Assembly (NCBI RefSeq): GCF_900102945.1 | Contig: NZ_FNGI01000011.1 | Span: 97,691-161,690 of the forward strand | Direction of reading: 5' to 3' | Length of the DNA: 64,000 nt | Source: Modicisalibacter muralis | GTDB taxonomy: Bacteria; Pseudomonadota; Gammaproteobacteria; Pseudomonadales; Halomonadaceae | Shown here: piece after piece, positions 10,632 through 20,077 of the stretch | Layout of the letters: each line of letters opens with the position of its first letter | Position numbering within the stretch: position 1 is the stretch's first letter | Notes under the pieces: generated by a model | What the model was told of the DNA's origin: nothing | What the model saw: the letters and a program-made list of their open reading frames with translations, nothing else | The model's database searches: none | Made by a program: the position numbers and the translations under genes

Positions 10632-11165
10632 TCACCCAGCCAACTGCGCCACGCTGTCGTCGGCGCCCATGCTCCTGGCCAGATCGAGCGCCGTCATGCC
10701 GCGGCTCTCGCGGGCGTCCTTATCGGCGCCATTGGCAAGCAGGCACTCGACGACTTGCGGACGATTGAACATGGCGGCGAACATCAACGCCGTCCTGCCG
10801 TCCGGCGAGCTGCCATTGACCTCGGCGCCATGCTCGATCAATAGCCGCACCATCGGCAGATCGCCCTTATAGGCCGCCCCGGCCAGCGGGCTCTGGCCAT
10901 TGTCGTTGTGCAGCTCAGGGTCGGCGCCGTGTTCGAGCAGCACCCGCGTGGTTTCGACATGGCCATGGTAGCTGGCCAGCATCAGCAGGCTATCGCCCTT
11001 GTGGTTGCGCATGTTGGGCGGCAACCCATGCGCCAGCCAGTGGCGAAAGTTCTCGCTCTCGCCCTCGCGGGCCGCATTGAATACCTGCGTGGCCAGCTCG
11101 ATGGTCTGTGCGTCCGGCTCGCTGCCCGGCCCCTGCGGTGCATCACTCATCGCATCCTCCTTCAA
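10632..11165 (-). CDS. Ankyrin-repeat protein
   Basis: A small (177-residue) soluble protein made almost entirely of ankyrin repeats. Four consecutive units of about 33 residues are seen from about residue 50: KGDSLLMLASYHGHVETTRVL, NGQSPLAGAAYKGDLPMVRLL, DGRTALMFAAMFNRPQVVECL and RGMTALDLARSMG. The N-terminus is charged with no signal peptide. It is convergent with the TauE gene, the stops being two bases apart. A second Met (MSDAPQG, five codons in) is an equally good start. Bacterial ankyrin proteins of this size often act as protective or inhibitory binding partners; the partner here is unknown. Confidence 0.88.
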   Translation of the reverse strand: MKEDAMSDAPQGPGSEPDAQTIELATQVFNAAREGESENFRHWLAHGLPPNMRNHKGDSLLMLASYHGHVETTRVLLEHGADPELHNDNGQSPLAGAAYKGDLPMVRLLIEHGAEVNGSSPDGRTALMFAAMFNRPQVVECLLANGADKDARESRGMTALDLARSMGADDSVAQLAG

Positions 11166-11341
11166 GCGCGGTTGTCATGTTCCGAGCATACCGCCTAAGC
11201 CGCCACTTGGCGGCCTATCGGGGTAATGCACAGGGGCAATCGGTCCAGTCAGGCAAGATTCGCGACTATCGGCGAACGGTACAAACCGCCGCCGGCGTCT
11301 ACGCTCGGGAGTTCAGCAACCCAACGAAAGGAACCCGCGGA

Positions 11342-12130
11342 ATGACAAGAACGCTCAGCGTACTGGCCACCCTGACATTACTCGCCGCCGCGCCGCTACA
11401 GGCGGCGGAACCATCCGGCAGTCGCTCCCACCTGGACCAGGTCCTGAAACAGGGCGTGGTACGCGTCTGTACCACCGGCGACTACAAGCCGTTTACCTAC
11501 CTCGACCCGCAGACCGAAAAATTCGAAGGCATCGATATCGACATGGCCAAGGACCTGGCCGAGGCACTCGGCGTCGAGGCTGAGTTCGTCCCGACTTCCT
11601 GGCCCACGCTGATGCAAGACTTCACTGCCGGCAAATGCGACATCGCCATGGGTGGCATCTCCGTCAACCTCGACCGTCAGCAGAAAGCCTATTTCAGCAT
11701 TCCCTATTTCAAAGGCGGCAAGACGCCGATCACGCGCTGCGAGAATGTGGATAAATTCCAGACCCTGGAACAGATCGATCGACCCGGCGTGACCGCGATC
11801 GTCAATCCCGGCGGCACCAACGAGCGCTTCGCCCGCGCCAACCTCGACGAGGCGGAAATCGTCATGTACGACGACAACGTCACGATCTTCAAGCAGATCG
11901 TCGCCGGCGAGGCCGACCTGATGATGACCGACGCCATCGAGACCGTACTCCAGGCCAATCTCAACCCGGAACTCTGCGCCGTCCACCCGGAAGCGCCGTT
12001 CACCTATTCCGAGAAGGGCTATCTGCTGCCACGCGGCGACGAGGTATGGAAAGCCTGGGTGGATCAGTGGCTACACCTCACCAAGGCGACCGGCGAGTTC
12101 GACGCCATCAAGGACAAGTGGCTCGAATGA
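11342..12130 (+). CDS. pheC: Periplasmic cyclohexadienyl dehydratase (prephenate/arogenate dehydratase)
   Basis: Converts prephenate to phenylpyruvate (and arogenate to phenylalanine) in the periplasm. The 262-residue protein has a signal peptide (MTRTLSVLATLTLLAAAPLQAAE) and a bacterial solute-binding family 3 fold. Long stretches match the Pseudomonas aeruginosa PheC enzyme as remembered: TTGDYKPF, PTSWPTLMQDF, ISVNLDRQ, YFSIPY, GKTPITRC, VTAIVNPGGTNERFARANL, ADLMMTDAIE. The frame is open upstream, but the ATG at 11342 is preceded by AAAGGA and begins the signal peptide. It is a single gene followed by a hairpin. A plain amino-acid-binding protein is the alternative, but the PheC-specific motifs argue against that. 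Confidence 0.88.
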   Translation: MTRTLSVLATLTLLAAAPLQAAEPSGSRSHLDQVLKQGVVRVCTTGDYKPFTYLDPQTEKFEGIDIDMAKDLAEALGVEAEFVPTSWPTLMQDFTAGKCDIAMGGISVNLDRQQKAYFSIPYFKGGKTPITRCENVDKFQTLEQIDRPGVTAIVNPGGTNERFARANLDEAEIVMYDDNVTIFKQIVAGEADLMMTDAIETVLQANLNPELCAVHPEAPFTYSEKGYLLPRGDEVWKAWVDQWLHLTKATGEFDAIKDKWLE

Positions 12131-12150
12131 TCGGTTGAAGGCTTAGCGCT

Positions 12151-12182
12151 CACGCCGGGTGTTTTCGACGATGCCCGGCGTG
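12151..12182 (+). terminator. Hairpin after pheC
   Basis: CACGCCGGG and CCCGGCGTG form a perfect 9-bp stem around a 14-nt loop, 20 bp after the pheC stop. The following bases are only modestly T-rich, so it may be a weak or factor-assisted terminator. Confidence 0.55.
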
Positions 12183-12252
12183 GCGATATTGTTCTGAACT
12201 CCTGTGGTTCTGAATTCAAACATTAAGCACCTGCAGCTTTCACTGCTTAAGG

Positions 12253-12282
12253 TTGTCTCTCGAAAAAAGTGGCACTATAGTG
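12253..12282 (+). promoter_or_regulatory. Promoter and overlapping palindromic operator of the toxin-antitoxin operon
   Basis: TTGTCT (12253-12258) and TATAGT (12276-12281) form a sigma-70 promoter with a 17-bp spacer. The -10 box lies inside the perfect palindrome CACTATAGTG (12273-12282). A palindrome on the -10 is what autorepression by a Phd/YefM antitoxin would require. It lies about 30 bp before the antitoxin start. Confidence 0.6.
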
Positions 12283-12314
12283 ATACTCTCAAGCACCCCC
12301 TTGGATGAAAACCA

Positions 12315-12572
12315 ATGAGAGTCGAGCTAGTCACCAACCTCAAGCGCCAAGCCACTAAAATCCTTGCAGAATTACATACCTCAAAAGAGGCAGTTCTGAT
12401 TACTGAGCATGGCCAGCCCTCTGCCTACCTGGTCGACGTGCAAGACTATGAATTCATGCAACGCCGCCTTGAAATTCTGGAGGCTATTTCACGAGGTGAA
12501 AGAGCTATCCTGGAAGGGCGCACATATAGCCAGACAGAAGCAAAAGCGAAGCTGAGCAAATGGCTGAAGTAA
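12315..12572 (+). CDS. Type II antitoxin, Phd/YefM family
   Basis: An 85-residue antitoxin and probable autorepressor. Its N-terminal half is the Phd/YefM DNA-binding fold (NLKRQATKILAELHTSKEAVLITEHGQPSAYLVDV). The C-terminal tail is charged and helical and would wrap the toxin. The toxin gene starts 13 bases before its stop, the usual coupled antitoxin-first order. The pair is visibly richer in A/T than the flanking pheC and polA genes, which suggests recent acquisition. The ATG at 12315 is in-frame with the core fold and is the first possible start. Confidence 0.92.
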   Translation: MRVELVTNLKRQATKILAELHTSKEAVLITEHGQPSAYLVDVQDYEFMQRRLEILEAISRGERAILEGRTYSQTEAKAKLSKWLK

Positions 12573-12871
12573 GCTGGACTGAGCCTGCGCTTGCTCAGCT
12601 GGATGAAATTGCCGAATACATCGCGCTCGAGAACCTGCCTGCGGTGAGCAGACTGGTGGTAAGGGTATTCGCGGCTGTCGACCGCCTGGAGCAGTTCCCG
12701 AGATCCGGACGAAAGCCGCCAGAGCTTGCGGATTCGGTGTACAGAGAAATCGTCGTTTCGCCGTGTCGCGTCTTTTATCGTACAGAAAACGAGCAGGCGT
12801 TTATCCTGTATGTAATGCGAGAGGAGCGGAAGCTCAGAGCCTGCATGCTCAATAACGGTGTGGATAGCTAA
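12560..12871 (+). CDS. Type II toxin, RelE/ParE family
   Basis: A 103-residue toxin encoded directly after and overlapping the antitoxin. The WTEPALAQLDEIAEYIALENLPA start, the FPRSGRKPPELADSVYREIVVSPCRVFYRT core and the final YVMREERKLR segment match the ParE/RelE fold. The Phd/YefM-plus-ParE-like pairing is common. Whether it cleaves mRNA on the ribosome (RelE-like) or poisons gyrase (ParE-like) cannot be decided here. The gene is intact. Confidence 0.9.
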   Translation: MAEVSWTEPALAQLDEIAEYIALENLPAVSRLVVRVFAAVDRLEQFPRSGRKPPELADSVYREIVVSPCRVFYRTENEQAFILYVMREERKLRACMLNNGVDS

Positions 12872-12941
12872 TATACGGCAACTATTCCATAACTGCTTTC
12901 GGCCGAAACTGGCCGAAAGAAGCCCGCCACCAATTAACATG

Positions 12942-12961
12942 AGCCCGGCCTCAACCGGGCT
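12942..12961 (-). terminator. Hairpin downstream of polA
   Basis: AGCCCGG and CCGGGCT form a 7-bp stem with a 6-nt loop, 15 bp after the polA stop in the polA direction. The same hairpin could serve the convergent toxin operon. No long T-tract follows on either side. Confidence 0.5.
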
Positions 12962-12975
12962 AATCCCCCTAACCC

Positions 12976-15759
12976 TCAGTGCGCTTCATCCCAGTTATCC
13001 CCGACCTCAGCCTCAACGATCAGCGGCACCCTGAGCTCAGCGGCATTCTGCATGCGCTGCTTGACCGCGCCGATAAAGTCGCCGACCTGGCTCTCCTTGA
13101 CCTCGAAGACCAGTTCGTCGTGGACCTGCATGACCATCATGGCGTCGAATTCGCTCGCACCTGTCAGCGGCGTGAGCCAGGCGTCGACGTCGATCATCGC
13201 GCGCTTGATGATGTCGGCGGCGGTGCCCTGCATCGGCGCGTTGATGGCGGTGCGCTCGGCGGCCTGGCGGCGGGCGTGCTGGCGTGAGTTGATCTCGGGC
13301 AGGTAGAGGCGCCGCCCGGATACCGTCTCGACGAAGCCGTCCTCGGCGGCCTGGGAACGGGTGTCGTTCATGAAACGCGCGACCCCGGGGTAGCGGTCGA
13401 AGTAACGGTCGATATAGGTCTGCGCCTGGCTGCGCTCGATATGCAGTTGCTTGCCCAGGCCCCAGGCGCTCATGCCGTAGATCAGCCCGAAGTTGATGGC
13501 CTTGGCGCTGCGCCGCTGGTCGGGCAGCACGCTTTCCAGCGCCACGCCGAAGACTTCGGCGGCGGTGGCGCTGTGGATATCGCGATTCTCGGCGAAGGCG
13601 TCAAGCAGGCCCTTGTCTTCGGAGAGATGCGCCATGATGCGCAGCTCGATCTGCGAGTAGTCGGCGGCAACGATGCGATAGCCGGGCCGGGCAATGAACG
13701 CCTGGCGAATCTTGCGGCCTTCCTCGGTGCGAATCGGGATGTTCTGCAGGTTGGGATCGCTCGACGACAGTCGCCCGGTGGCGGTCACCGCCTGGTGGTA
13801 GCTGGTGTGAATGCGCCCGGTGGCCTTGTTGACCAGCAGCGGCAGCTTGTCGGTGTAGGTCGACTTGAGCTTGGTCAGGCCGCGATGGGCCATGATCACC
13901 TTGGGCAGCGGGTAGTCCAGCGCCAGTTCTTCGAGCACTGCTTCGGCGGTCGAGGGTGCGCCCTTGGGGGTCTTCTTGAGCACCGGGATCTTCTGCTCGT
14001 CGAAGAGGATTTCGCAGAGCTGCTTGGGCGAGCCGAGGTTGAACTCGCGCCCGGCGATTTCGAAGGCTTCCTTTTCCAGCTCGCGAATGCGCCCTTCCAG
14101 TTCCTGGCTCTGCTTGTGCAGGCGCGTTACATCGAGCGCCACACCGCCGCGCTCCATGCGCGAGAGCACCGGTATCAGCGGGCGCTCCAGGGTGTCGAGC
14201 ACCTCGCTCAGGCGGCCTTCGGCCTCGACCCGGGGGCGCAGCTCACGATGCAGGCGCAGGGTCACGTCGGCATCCTCGCAGGCGTAGGGCACCGCCTGCT
14301 CCAGCGCGATCTGGTTGAAGGTGAGCTGCTTGACGCCCTTGCCGGCGATCTCCTCGAAACTGATGGTCTTCTCGCCGAGATACTTGAGCGCCAGCGAATC
14401 CATGTCGTGACGGGTCGCCGTGGAGTTGAGCACGTAGGATTCGAGCATGGTGTCGGTCAACGGCCCGACCACGCGAATGGCGTAGCGCGCCAGCACCGAG
14501 ATATCGTATTTGAGATTCTGGCCGATCTTGCCCTTGGCGGGGTCCTCAAGCAGCGGCTTGAGCGCGGCGAGCACGGCGTTGCGGTCGAGCTGCTCGGGCG
14601 CGTCGAGGTAATCGTGGGCGAGCGGAATGTAGGCCGCCTCGCCCGGCTCCAGCGCCAGGCCGACGCCGACGATCTCGGCTTCCATGTAGTTGAGGCTGGT
14701 GGTTTCGAGATCAAAGCAGAACACCTCGGCGCTTTTCAGGCGCGCCAGCCACTCGTCGAATGCCGCCTGGGTGAGCAGGGTGTGGTCGTCCCGCACCGGT
14801 TTGGCCAGGGTGACGTCTTCCGGCAGCGAATCGTCATCCGCCGATGGCGTGCCGCCACTGTCCACGTCGTCGACGCCCTTGTCGCGGCCGGCGAGCAACT
14901 CGGCAAGCCAGGCCTTGAACTCCAGCTCGCGGTAGAGTTCGAGCAGTGCCTCGCGGTCGGGGTGGGCGATATCGAGATCACCGAGCCCCACCGGCAGGTT
15001 ACAGTCGGTCTTGATGGTCGCGAGCTTATAGGACAGGAACGCCTGTTCGCGGTTTTCCTCGAGCTTCTTGGGTAGCGACTTGGCGCCGCGTATCGGCAGC
15101 GTGGCGACCTTGTCGAGCTCGGCATAGATGGCGTCCAGCCCGCCGACCCCTTGCAGCAGGCCCAGCGCGGTCTTGGCGCCGACGCCCGGCACGCCGGGAA
15201 TGTTGTCGACCTTGTCGCCCATCAGCGCGAGGTAGTCGATGATCAACTCCGGCGGCAGACCGAACTTGGCGTTGACGCCGGCGATGTCGAGCGTCTCGTC
15301 CTTCATGGTGTTGACCAGCGTGATATGGCCGTTGACCAGTTGCGCCATGTCCTTGTCGCCGGTCGAGATCACCGCGTTACGGCCGGCCTCGGTGGCGTGA
15401 CGCGCCAGCGTGCCGATCACGTCGTCGGCCTCGACGCCTTCGACGCACAACAGTGGCAGACCCAGCGCCTTCACGCAGGCATGCAGCGGCTCGACCTGGC
15501 CGCGCAGATCGTCGGGCATCGGCGGGCGGTGCGCCTTGTATTGCTCGAACAGTTCGTCGCGAAAGGTCTTGCCCTTGGCATCGAAGACCACCGCCATGGG
15601 GCTGTTCGGGTACTGCTTGATCAGGCTCTTGAGCATGTTGAGCACGCCCTTGACCGCGCCGGTGGGCTTGCCCTGGGAGGTGGTCAGCGGCGGCAGCGCG
15701 TGAAAGGCGCGATACAGATAGGAGGAACCGTCGACGAGAACGATGGGCGTGTCGGCCAT
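12976..15759 (-). CDS. polA: DNA polymerase I
   Basis: Repair and Okazaki-fragment-processing polymerase, 927 residues as in other gammaproteobacteria. The N-terminal 5'-3' exonuclease has [17 protein letters not shown] and the [17 protein letters not shown] helix-hairpin-helix. The central 3'-5' exonuclease domain has the [17 protein letters not shown] motif with its metal-binding residues intact. The polymerase domain has [16 protein letters not shown] (motif A), [20 protein letters not shown] (motif B) and [11 protein letters not shown] (motif C). All three activities therefore look functional. It is divergent from the DUF2782 and thrB genes, a gene order also found in Pseudomonas. Confidence 0.98.
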   Translation of the reverse strand: MADTPIVLVDGSSYLYRAFHALPPLTTSQGKPTGAVKGVLNMLKSLIKQYPNSPMAVVFDAKGKTFRDELFEQYKAHRPPMPDDLRGQVEPLHACVKALGLPLLCVEGVEADDVIGTLARHATEAGRNAVISTGDKDMAQLVNGHITLVNTMKDETLDIAGVNAKFGLPPELIIDYLALMGDKVDNIPGVPGVGAKTALGLLQGVGGLDAIYAELDKVATLPIRGAKSLPKKLEENREQAFLSYKLATIKTDCNLPVGLGDLDIAHPDREALLELYRELEFKAWLAELLAGRDKGVDDVDSGGTPSADDDSLPEDVTLAKPVRDDHTLLTQAAFDEWLARLKSAEVFCFDLETTSLNYMEAEIVGVGLALEPGEAAYIPLAHDYLDAPEQLDRNAVLAALKPLLEDPAKGKIGQNLKYDISVLARYAIRVVGPLTDTMLESYVLNSTATRHDMDSLALKYLGEKTISFEEIAGKGVKQLTFNQIALEQAVPYACEDADVTLRLHRELRPRVEAEGRLSEVLDTLERPLIPVLSRMERGGVALDVTRLHKQSQELEGRIRELEKEAFEIAGREFNLGSPKQLCEILFDEQKIPVLKKTPKGAPSTAEAVLEELALDYPLPKVIMAHRGLTKLKSTYTDKLPLLVNKATGRIHTSYHQAVTATGRLSSSDPNLQNIPIRTEEGRKIRQAFIARPGYRIVAADYSQIELRIMAHLSEDKGLLDAFAENRDIHSATAAEVFGVALESVLPDQRRSAKAINFGLIYGMSAWGLGKQLHIERSQAQTYIDRYFDRYPGVARFMNDTRSQAAEDGFVETVSGRRLYLPEINSRQHARRQAAERTAINAPMQGTAADIIKRAMIDVDAWLTPLTGASEFDAMMVMQVHDELVFEVKESQVGDFIGAVKQRMQNAAELRVPLIVEAEVGDNWDEAH

Positions 15760-15920
15760 GGAGAAGGTTTCCCTGATAAGGCGAATGACGCATTGGGTAT
15801 CTACCCATGATACGCAAGCTGGCCCGAGCCGTCAGCGCCGCATGTGGGATGCAAAGCAACCGATTTTACGCATACACTGCATATACTGCGTCGGTTTTCG
15901 ATGACGCCTTGGAGGTGCCT

Positions 15921-16229
15921 ATGAACGTGATTCGTCTCACTCCTGCTACTCTGCTCGCCGCGCTGCTTGCGACCATCGTGCTCAGCATGTCACTAGGCGC
16001 GGCGCCAGTCGCCGCCCAGGAAGAATCGATGGCGCCGGATATCACCGTGCGCGAGGAAGAGGACCGCACCATTCGCGAATACCGCGTCAACGGCCAGCTC
16101 TACGCCATCGAAATCCAGCCGGCGGTAGGCCCATCCTATTACCTGATCGACGAGAACGGTGACGGCGACTTCCGGCGCAGCGAAAACGCCAATATCGCCA
16201 TTCCCAGCTGGGTACTGATTACCTGGTAG
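15921..16229 (+). CDS. Small exported DUF2782-family protein
   Basis: A 102-residue protein with a signal peptide (MNVIRLTPATLLAALLATIV, continuing to VAAQEES). The conserved part includes EDRTIREYRVNGQLYAIEIQP and ends with YYLIDENGDGDFRRSENANIAIPSW. Such proteins commonly lie between polA and thrB in Pseudomonas relatives. The function is not known. The frame is open for 38 codons upstream, but the ATG at 15921 has a strong GGAGG ribosome site and begins the signal peptide. It is probably periplasmic. Confidence 0.85.
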   Translation: MNVIRLTPATLLAALLATIVLSMSLGAAPVAAQEESMAPDITVREEEDRTIREYRVNGQLYAIEIQPAVGPSYYLIDENGDGDFRRSENANIAIPSWVLITW

Positions 16230-16342
16230 CCTTCATGTCAGCCAGGCCCGGCGCATGTCGGGCCATTCAATGCCGCGCCCCCCTGCAATAGCACAACACT
16301 TGCCGCTACAATGGCGCGCTTGGCACTCAGGGCGAGAACAAT

Positions 16343-17296
16343 ATGGCTGTATTCACCCCGCTGAACGACTCTCAAGTTGCGGATTTTCTCGAGCGCTTCG
16401 ATGTGGGCCGGCTGGTCGCTCTCGAAGACGTCGCCAGCGGCACCGAAAACTCCACCTTCTTCGTGACCACCGGGTGTCAGTCGCTGGTATTGACGCTGTT
16501 CGAACAGGGCGAGCACGACGAATTGCCGTTCTTCGTCGAGTTGCTCGATTATTTGGCCGACCATCGTCTGCCGGTGCCCGGGCCGGTACACGACTGCCAC
16601 GGCATCGCCCTGCAAACGCTGGCCGACAAGCCGGCGCTGCTGTTTCCGCGGCTGCCCGGCAAACACCCCAAGGCGCCCAATCTGACGCAGTGTCGGGCAC
16701 TCGGCGATACGCTCGGTCGCATGCACTTCGTCTCGCAGCGTTTCGCGGGCCACCGCCCCAATCCGCGCGACCTGCACTGGCTGCTGGCCAGCCATCATCA
16801 GGTGCTGGCCTATCTGGCGCCGGACGATCAAACCCTGATGGCCGACGAGATCGACACCTATCAGGGCGTCTTCGGCGACGCCGGTGCCCTGCCCCAGGGC
16901 GCCATCCACGGCGACCTGTTTCGCGACAACACCCTGTTCGACGGCGATACGCTGGGTGGCATCATCGATTTCTACAACGGCTGCACCGGCGACCTGCTGT
17001 TCGACCTGGCCATCGTCGTCAACGACTGGGCCAGCGACGCCGATGGCAGCCTCGATCGTGAGCGCCATGACGCGCTGATCGAAGCCTATCAGGCACGCCG
17101 GCCCTTGACCGATGTCGAACGCGAGCGCTGGCCGACCATGCTACGCATGACCGCGCTGCGTTATTGGCTATCGCGCCTGCTGGTGGTGTATGTCGACCCA
17201 CCGGCGCACGAACTGACGCCTCACGACCCCGAGCGGTTCCGTACGATTCTCAAGTCGCGCATCGCGCATGGGGCATTGCCTTTGCCCAGCGCCTGA
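16343..17296 (+). CDS. thrB: Homoserine kinase, aminoglycoside-phosphotransferase fold
   Basis: Phosphorylates homoserine in threonine synthesis. The 317-residue protein is of the APH-fold (Pseudomonas-type) class, not the GHMP class of E. coli. Its N-terminus (MAVFTPLNDSQVADFLERFDVG) is diagnostic. The Brenner-like catalytic loop is HGDLFRDNTLFD near residue 190, and the DFG-equivalent metal site is GGIIDFYNGCTGDLLFDLAIV. It follows the DUF2782 gene at a short distance as in Pseudomonas, and the two may share a transcript. No terminator is obvious before the next gene, 164 bp on. Confidence 0.94.
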   Translation: MAVFTPLNDSQVADFLERFDVGRLVALEDVASGTENSTFFVTTGCQSLVLTLFEQGEHDELPFFVELLDYLADHRLPVPGPVHDCHGIALQTLADKPALLFPRLPGKHPKAPNLTQCRALGDTLGRMHFVSQRFAGHRPNPRDLHWLLASHHQVLAYLAPDDQTLMADEIDTYQGVFGDAGALPQGAIHGDLFRDNTLFDGDTLGGIIDFYNGCTGDLLFDLAIVVNDWASDADGSLDRERHDALIEAYQARRPLTDVERERWPTMLRMTALRYWLSRLLVVYVDPPAHELTPHDPERFRTILKSRIAHGALPLPSA

Positions 17297-17460
17297 CCCA
17301 ACGCTGGCTGTCGCTCACGGCGCTAATGCTCTTGAAGATGACTCAAGTAGCGCTGCGCAATGCCTATCTAAACAGGCAAGAGCCGATGGATTCGCATATG
17401 CTGATTGTGCGGCAGGTCGCACCACTGCCCGCATAACAAATACAAAGGGAGGAGAACGTC

Positions 17461-18789
17461 ATGGTTTCTTTCCATCGCAGCATATGCAGCCCTCGCCGTG
17501 GAGTGCCCAGGATCGCCGCCCTGGCGGGCAGTATCGCCATCGCCGGTTCGGCGATGTCTTCCGCACTGGCGCAAGAAGCGCCACCGACCATCACGCTTGG
17601 ACAGATCGCGCCGTTCACCGGCTCGGCGGCGGAGTTCGGTCGCTTTTATGAGGATGCCGTCGCCCTGGCCGTGGAGCAGCTCAATACCGCCGCCGAGGAA
17701 GTCTTCGGCGGGCCGATCATCGCCAGGCACATCACCGAGGATACCAACACCCTTCCCGCGCCGGGCATCGAGGCGGCGCGCAAGCTGGTCGAGGTCGATG
17801 GCGTGGCGGCTATCGTCGGTGGCTGGTCGAGCGGCGTGACCACGGCGATCGCCGAGTCGGTGAGCATTCCGTCCGGCGTGCTGCAGGTGGCCAATGGCGC
17901 CACTTCGCCACTCATCTCGGTACTGCCATCGGATGAGCAGGCGGACCTCATCTTCCGTACCACCTCGCCCGATACGTTACAGGGCATCGTCGCCGCGCAG
18001 TTGGCCAACGGCGAGATCATCGACGACTATAAATTCAAGACGGCCGCGACCATTTACATCAACAACCCCTACGGCCAGGGGCTGTCCAACTCCTTCACCG
18101 AATCCTTCGAATCGCGAGGCGGCAAGGTAGTGGCGCAGGTTCCTCACCCCGAAGAGGTACAGCCGACCTATCGCTCCCAGTTGTCGACCGCCTTGGAGCA
18201 GGACCCCGATCTGCTGATGGTGGTCAGCTATCCCGGCCACACCGCGGTTATCCTCCAGGAGACGCGCGACTTCTTCGACATGGATGAATGGCAGTTCGTG
18301 GATGGCAACAAGTCCACCGCCGTACTCGAAGCGGTCGGCGCCGAGACACTCGCCGGCAAGTACGGAACGTCGCCGGGGCAGAACCCCGCGAGCCCGGGCT
18401 ACGAAAACTTCTCCAAAGCCTACGACCATCAGCGAATCCCGCCGTTCACGGCATCCGCCTACGACGCAGCCATCGCCATTGGGCTGGCCACCGCCGCAGC
18501 GATCGCCAGCGGCGAGGAGCAGTTGACCGGCGAGGTGCTGCGTGATCACCTGCGCCCGGTTTCCAACCCGCCCGGCAAGGAGATTACCGGCGGCTCCCAG
18601 GAGGCGATTACCCAGGCCATGAAGATGATCAAGGAAGGCCAGGACATCAACTACGCCGGGGCATCCGGCGCGGTCGATTTCGACGAGCAGGGCGATGTAG
18701 TCACACCGATCGAGGTCTGGAAATTTACCGCCGATGGCGGGGTCGAAACGGTGGAATACCAAAGCGCCGAGGAGATTCCCGAAAAGTAG
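17461..18789 (+). CDS. Periplasmic branched-chain amino acid (or amide-type) ABC transporter binding protein
   Basis: A 442-residue substrate-binding protein of the Leu/Ile/Val (Peripla_BP_6) type. The signal region reaches about residue 38 (SIAIAGSAMSSALAQEA). The mature protein begins TITLGQIAPFTGSAAEFGRFYEDAVALAVEQLN and has the GWSSGVTTAIAES and NNPYGQGLSNSF elements of the family. A GGGAGGAG ribosome site precedes the ATG. It is convergent with livMHGF, which lack a binding-protein gene of their own here. It is therefore the likely receptor of that transporter despite lying on the other strand. The ligand may not be a branched-chain amino acid. Confidence 0.9.
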   Translation: MVSFHRSICSPRRGVPRIAALAGSIAIAGSAMSSALAQEAPPTITLGQIAPFTGSAAEFGRFYEDAVALAVEQLNTAAEEVFGGPIIARHITEDTNTLPAPGIEAARKLVEVDGVAAIVGGWSSGVTTAIAESVSIPSGVLQVANGATSPLISVLPSDEQADLIFRTTSPDTLQGIVAAQLANGEIIDDYKFKTAATIYINNPYGQGLSNSFTESFESRGGKVVAQVPHPEEVQPTYRSQLSTALEQDPDLLMVVSYPGHTAVILQETRDFFDMDEWQFVDGNKSTAVLEAVGAETLAGKYGTSPGQNPASPGYENFSKAYDHQRIPPFTASAYDAAIAIGLATAAAIASGEEQLTGEVLRDHLRPVSNPPGKEITGGSQEAITQAMKMIKEGQDINYAGASGAVDFDEQGDVVTPIEVWKFTADGGVETVEYQSAEEIPEK

Positions 18790-18808
18790 CACCAACCGGC
18801 ACCAGCGC

Positions 18809-18846
18809 AACGAGATCGGCCGCCGGAAACGGCGGCCGATCTCGTT
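18809..18846. terminator. Bidirectional terminator between the binding-protein gene and livM
   Basis: A perfect 17-bp stem (AACGAGATCGGCCGCCG and its complement) closed by a GAAA tetraloop, 19 bp after the binding-protein stop. It touches the first base of the livM stop codon. A long perfect stem between convergent genes is expected to end transcription both ways. Confidence 0.8.
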
Positions 18847-20072
18847 CAGGTTTTCGTTCGCGGCACCTTTTTAGGTAGCTCTCTAGGTAAGAACAGCGAA
18901 ACCACCTTCTGCTCCTGGAGCAGTCCCTTGGGCCGGTAGAGCACGATCAATTCCAGCAGTATCGCCACCAGCATCCAGCGCAAATAGGGGCTGCGCGAGG
19001 CGAAATCGTCCGAGATCAGGCTGAGTAGCGGCGTAATGGCATCGGCGAGAAAGGCCGTGCCGCTCCACACCCCCCAGATGATGAACGCGCCGAGAATGGC
19101 GCCGCGATTGTTACCGCTGCCACCCAGCATCAGCATTACCCAGACCAGAAACGTCGCGAACAGCGGTCGGAAGTGGCTGTAGGAAATCGAGATGACATAG
19201 GGGCCGTACAGCGCCCCGGCGATGCCCATGATCACGCCGCCCACCACGAACGACTGCACGCGCAGCGAGGCTACGTTCTTGCCGTTCATGGCGGCGGAGG
19301 CCTCCTCCTCGCGCACGGCGCGCAGCGCCCGCCCCCAGGGCGAGCGCGAGATCCGCTCCAGGGCCACGTAGATGACCGCGACGAACACCGCGACGATGAC
19401 CAGGTAAGGGAAGATATAGTCGCGTTGCGCCAGCGGCGTCAGCCAGGTGGCCAGCGAGTCGGGCAGCCAGGCACAGGCGGGATCTTCCACCAGGCAGGAA
19501 AGCGGTCTTGGGATGCCGCGCAGCGGCTGTGGGCCATTGGCCAGCCAGCGCTCGTTCTGGAAGGCCAGGCGAATGACCTCGGCGATGCCCAGGGTGGCGA
19601 TGGCGAGATAATCCTCGCGCAGCTTGAGTACCGGAATGGCGATCAGAAAGGCCACCAGCCCGGCCACGATGGCCGCCGCCAATACACCGACGAGGAACGG
19701 CATTTCCAGGCCGAATGCCTGCTTGGCGTAGTTGGCCAACAAGCCGGTGGGCATCGACATGGTGAATAGCGCCGAGGTAAAGGCACCGATCGCGAAGAAA
19801 CCGGCAATGCCGAAATTCAAATGCCCGGTCAGCCCCCATTGACTATTCAGGCCCAGGCTGAGAATGGCGTAGATGCCCGCCATGATCGAAAACGACACCA
19901 GATACGCCAGAATGCCGGTCGGCAACATGGCGACCAGCAGTACGGCCACGGCAAATCCGCAAGCGGCGGCGGCGGGTATTCGTAGCGCCCAGTGCAGGCG
20001 AATCAGCCGCAGGCCGATCAGCACCAGCGGAATGGCGACAAAAATCGCTTTGACCCATTGTTCCTGTATCAA
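18846..20072 (-). CDS. livM: LivM-type ABC transporter permease
   Basis: A 408-residue membrane permease. It has about 9-10 hydrophobic segments and the family signature SLGLNSQWGLTGHLNFGIAGFFAIGAF, followed by the LKLREDYLAIATLGIAEVIR coupling loop that contacts the ATPases. The open frame extends upstream into livH, but no ATG or GTG lies near the livH stop. The TTG at 20072 follows GGGAGG by about eight bases and lies only five bases after the livH TAG, so a TTG start is assigned. It ends in the shared terminator hairpin and is the last gene of livGFHM. Confidence 0.88.
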   Translation of the reverse strand: MIQEQWVKAIFVAIPLVLIGLRLIRLHWALRIPAAAACGFAVAVLLVAMLPTGILAYLVSFSIMAGIYAILSLGLNSQWGLTGHLNFGIAGFFAIGAFTSALFTMSMPTGLLANYAKQAFGLEMPFLVGVLAAAIVAGLVAFLIAIPVLKLREDYLAIATLGIAEVIRLAFQNERWLANGPQPLRGIPRPLSCLVEDPACAWLPDSLATWLTPLAQRDYIFPYLVIVAVFVAVIYVALERISRSPWGRALRAVREEEASAAMNGKNVASLRVQSFVVGGVIMGIAGALYGPYVISISYSHFRPLFATFLVWVMLMLGGSGNNRGAILGAFIIWGVWSGTAFLADAITPLLSLISDDFASRSPYLRWMLVAILLELIVLYRPKGLLQEQKVVSLFLPRELPKKVPRTKT

Positions 20073-20077
20073 GGTCG

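Noticed and set aside
11199..11214. GCCGCC-ACTT-GGCGGC hairpin upstream of pheC as a riboswitch
   Set aside because: It is a lone 6-bp stem between divergent genes, with no conserved aptamer-like sequence around it.
13441..15075. A 544-codon open frame on the plus strand opposite polA
   Set aside because: polA is complete with all catalytic motifs. The antisense frame is low-complexity H/Q/R/L-rich sequence typical of a high-GC shadow, with no recognisable motif or ribosome site.
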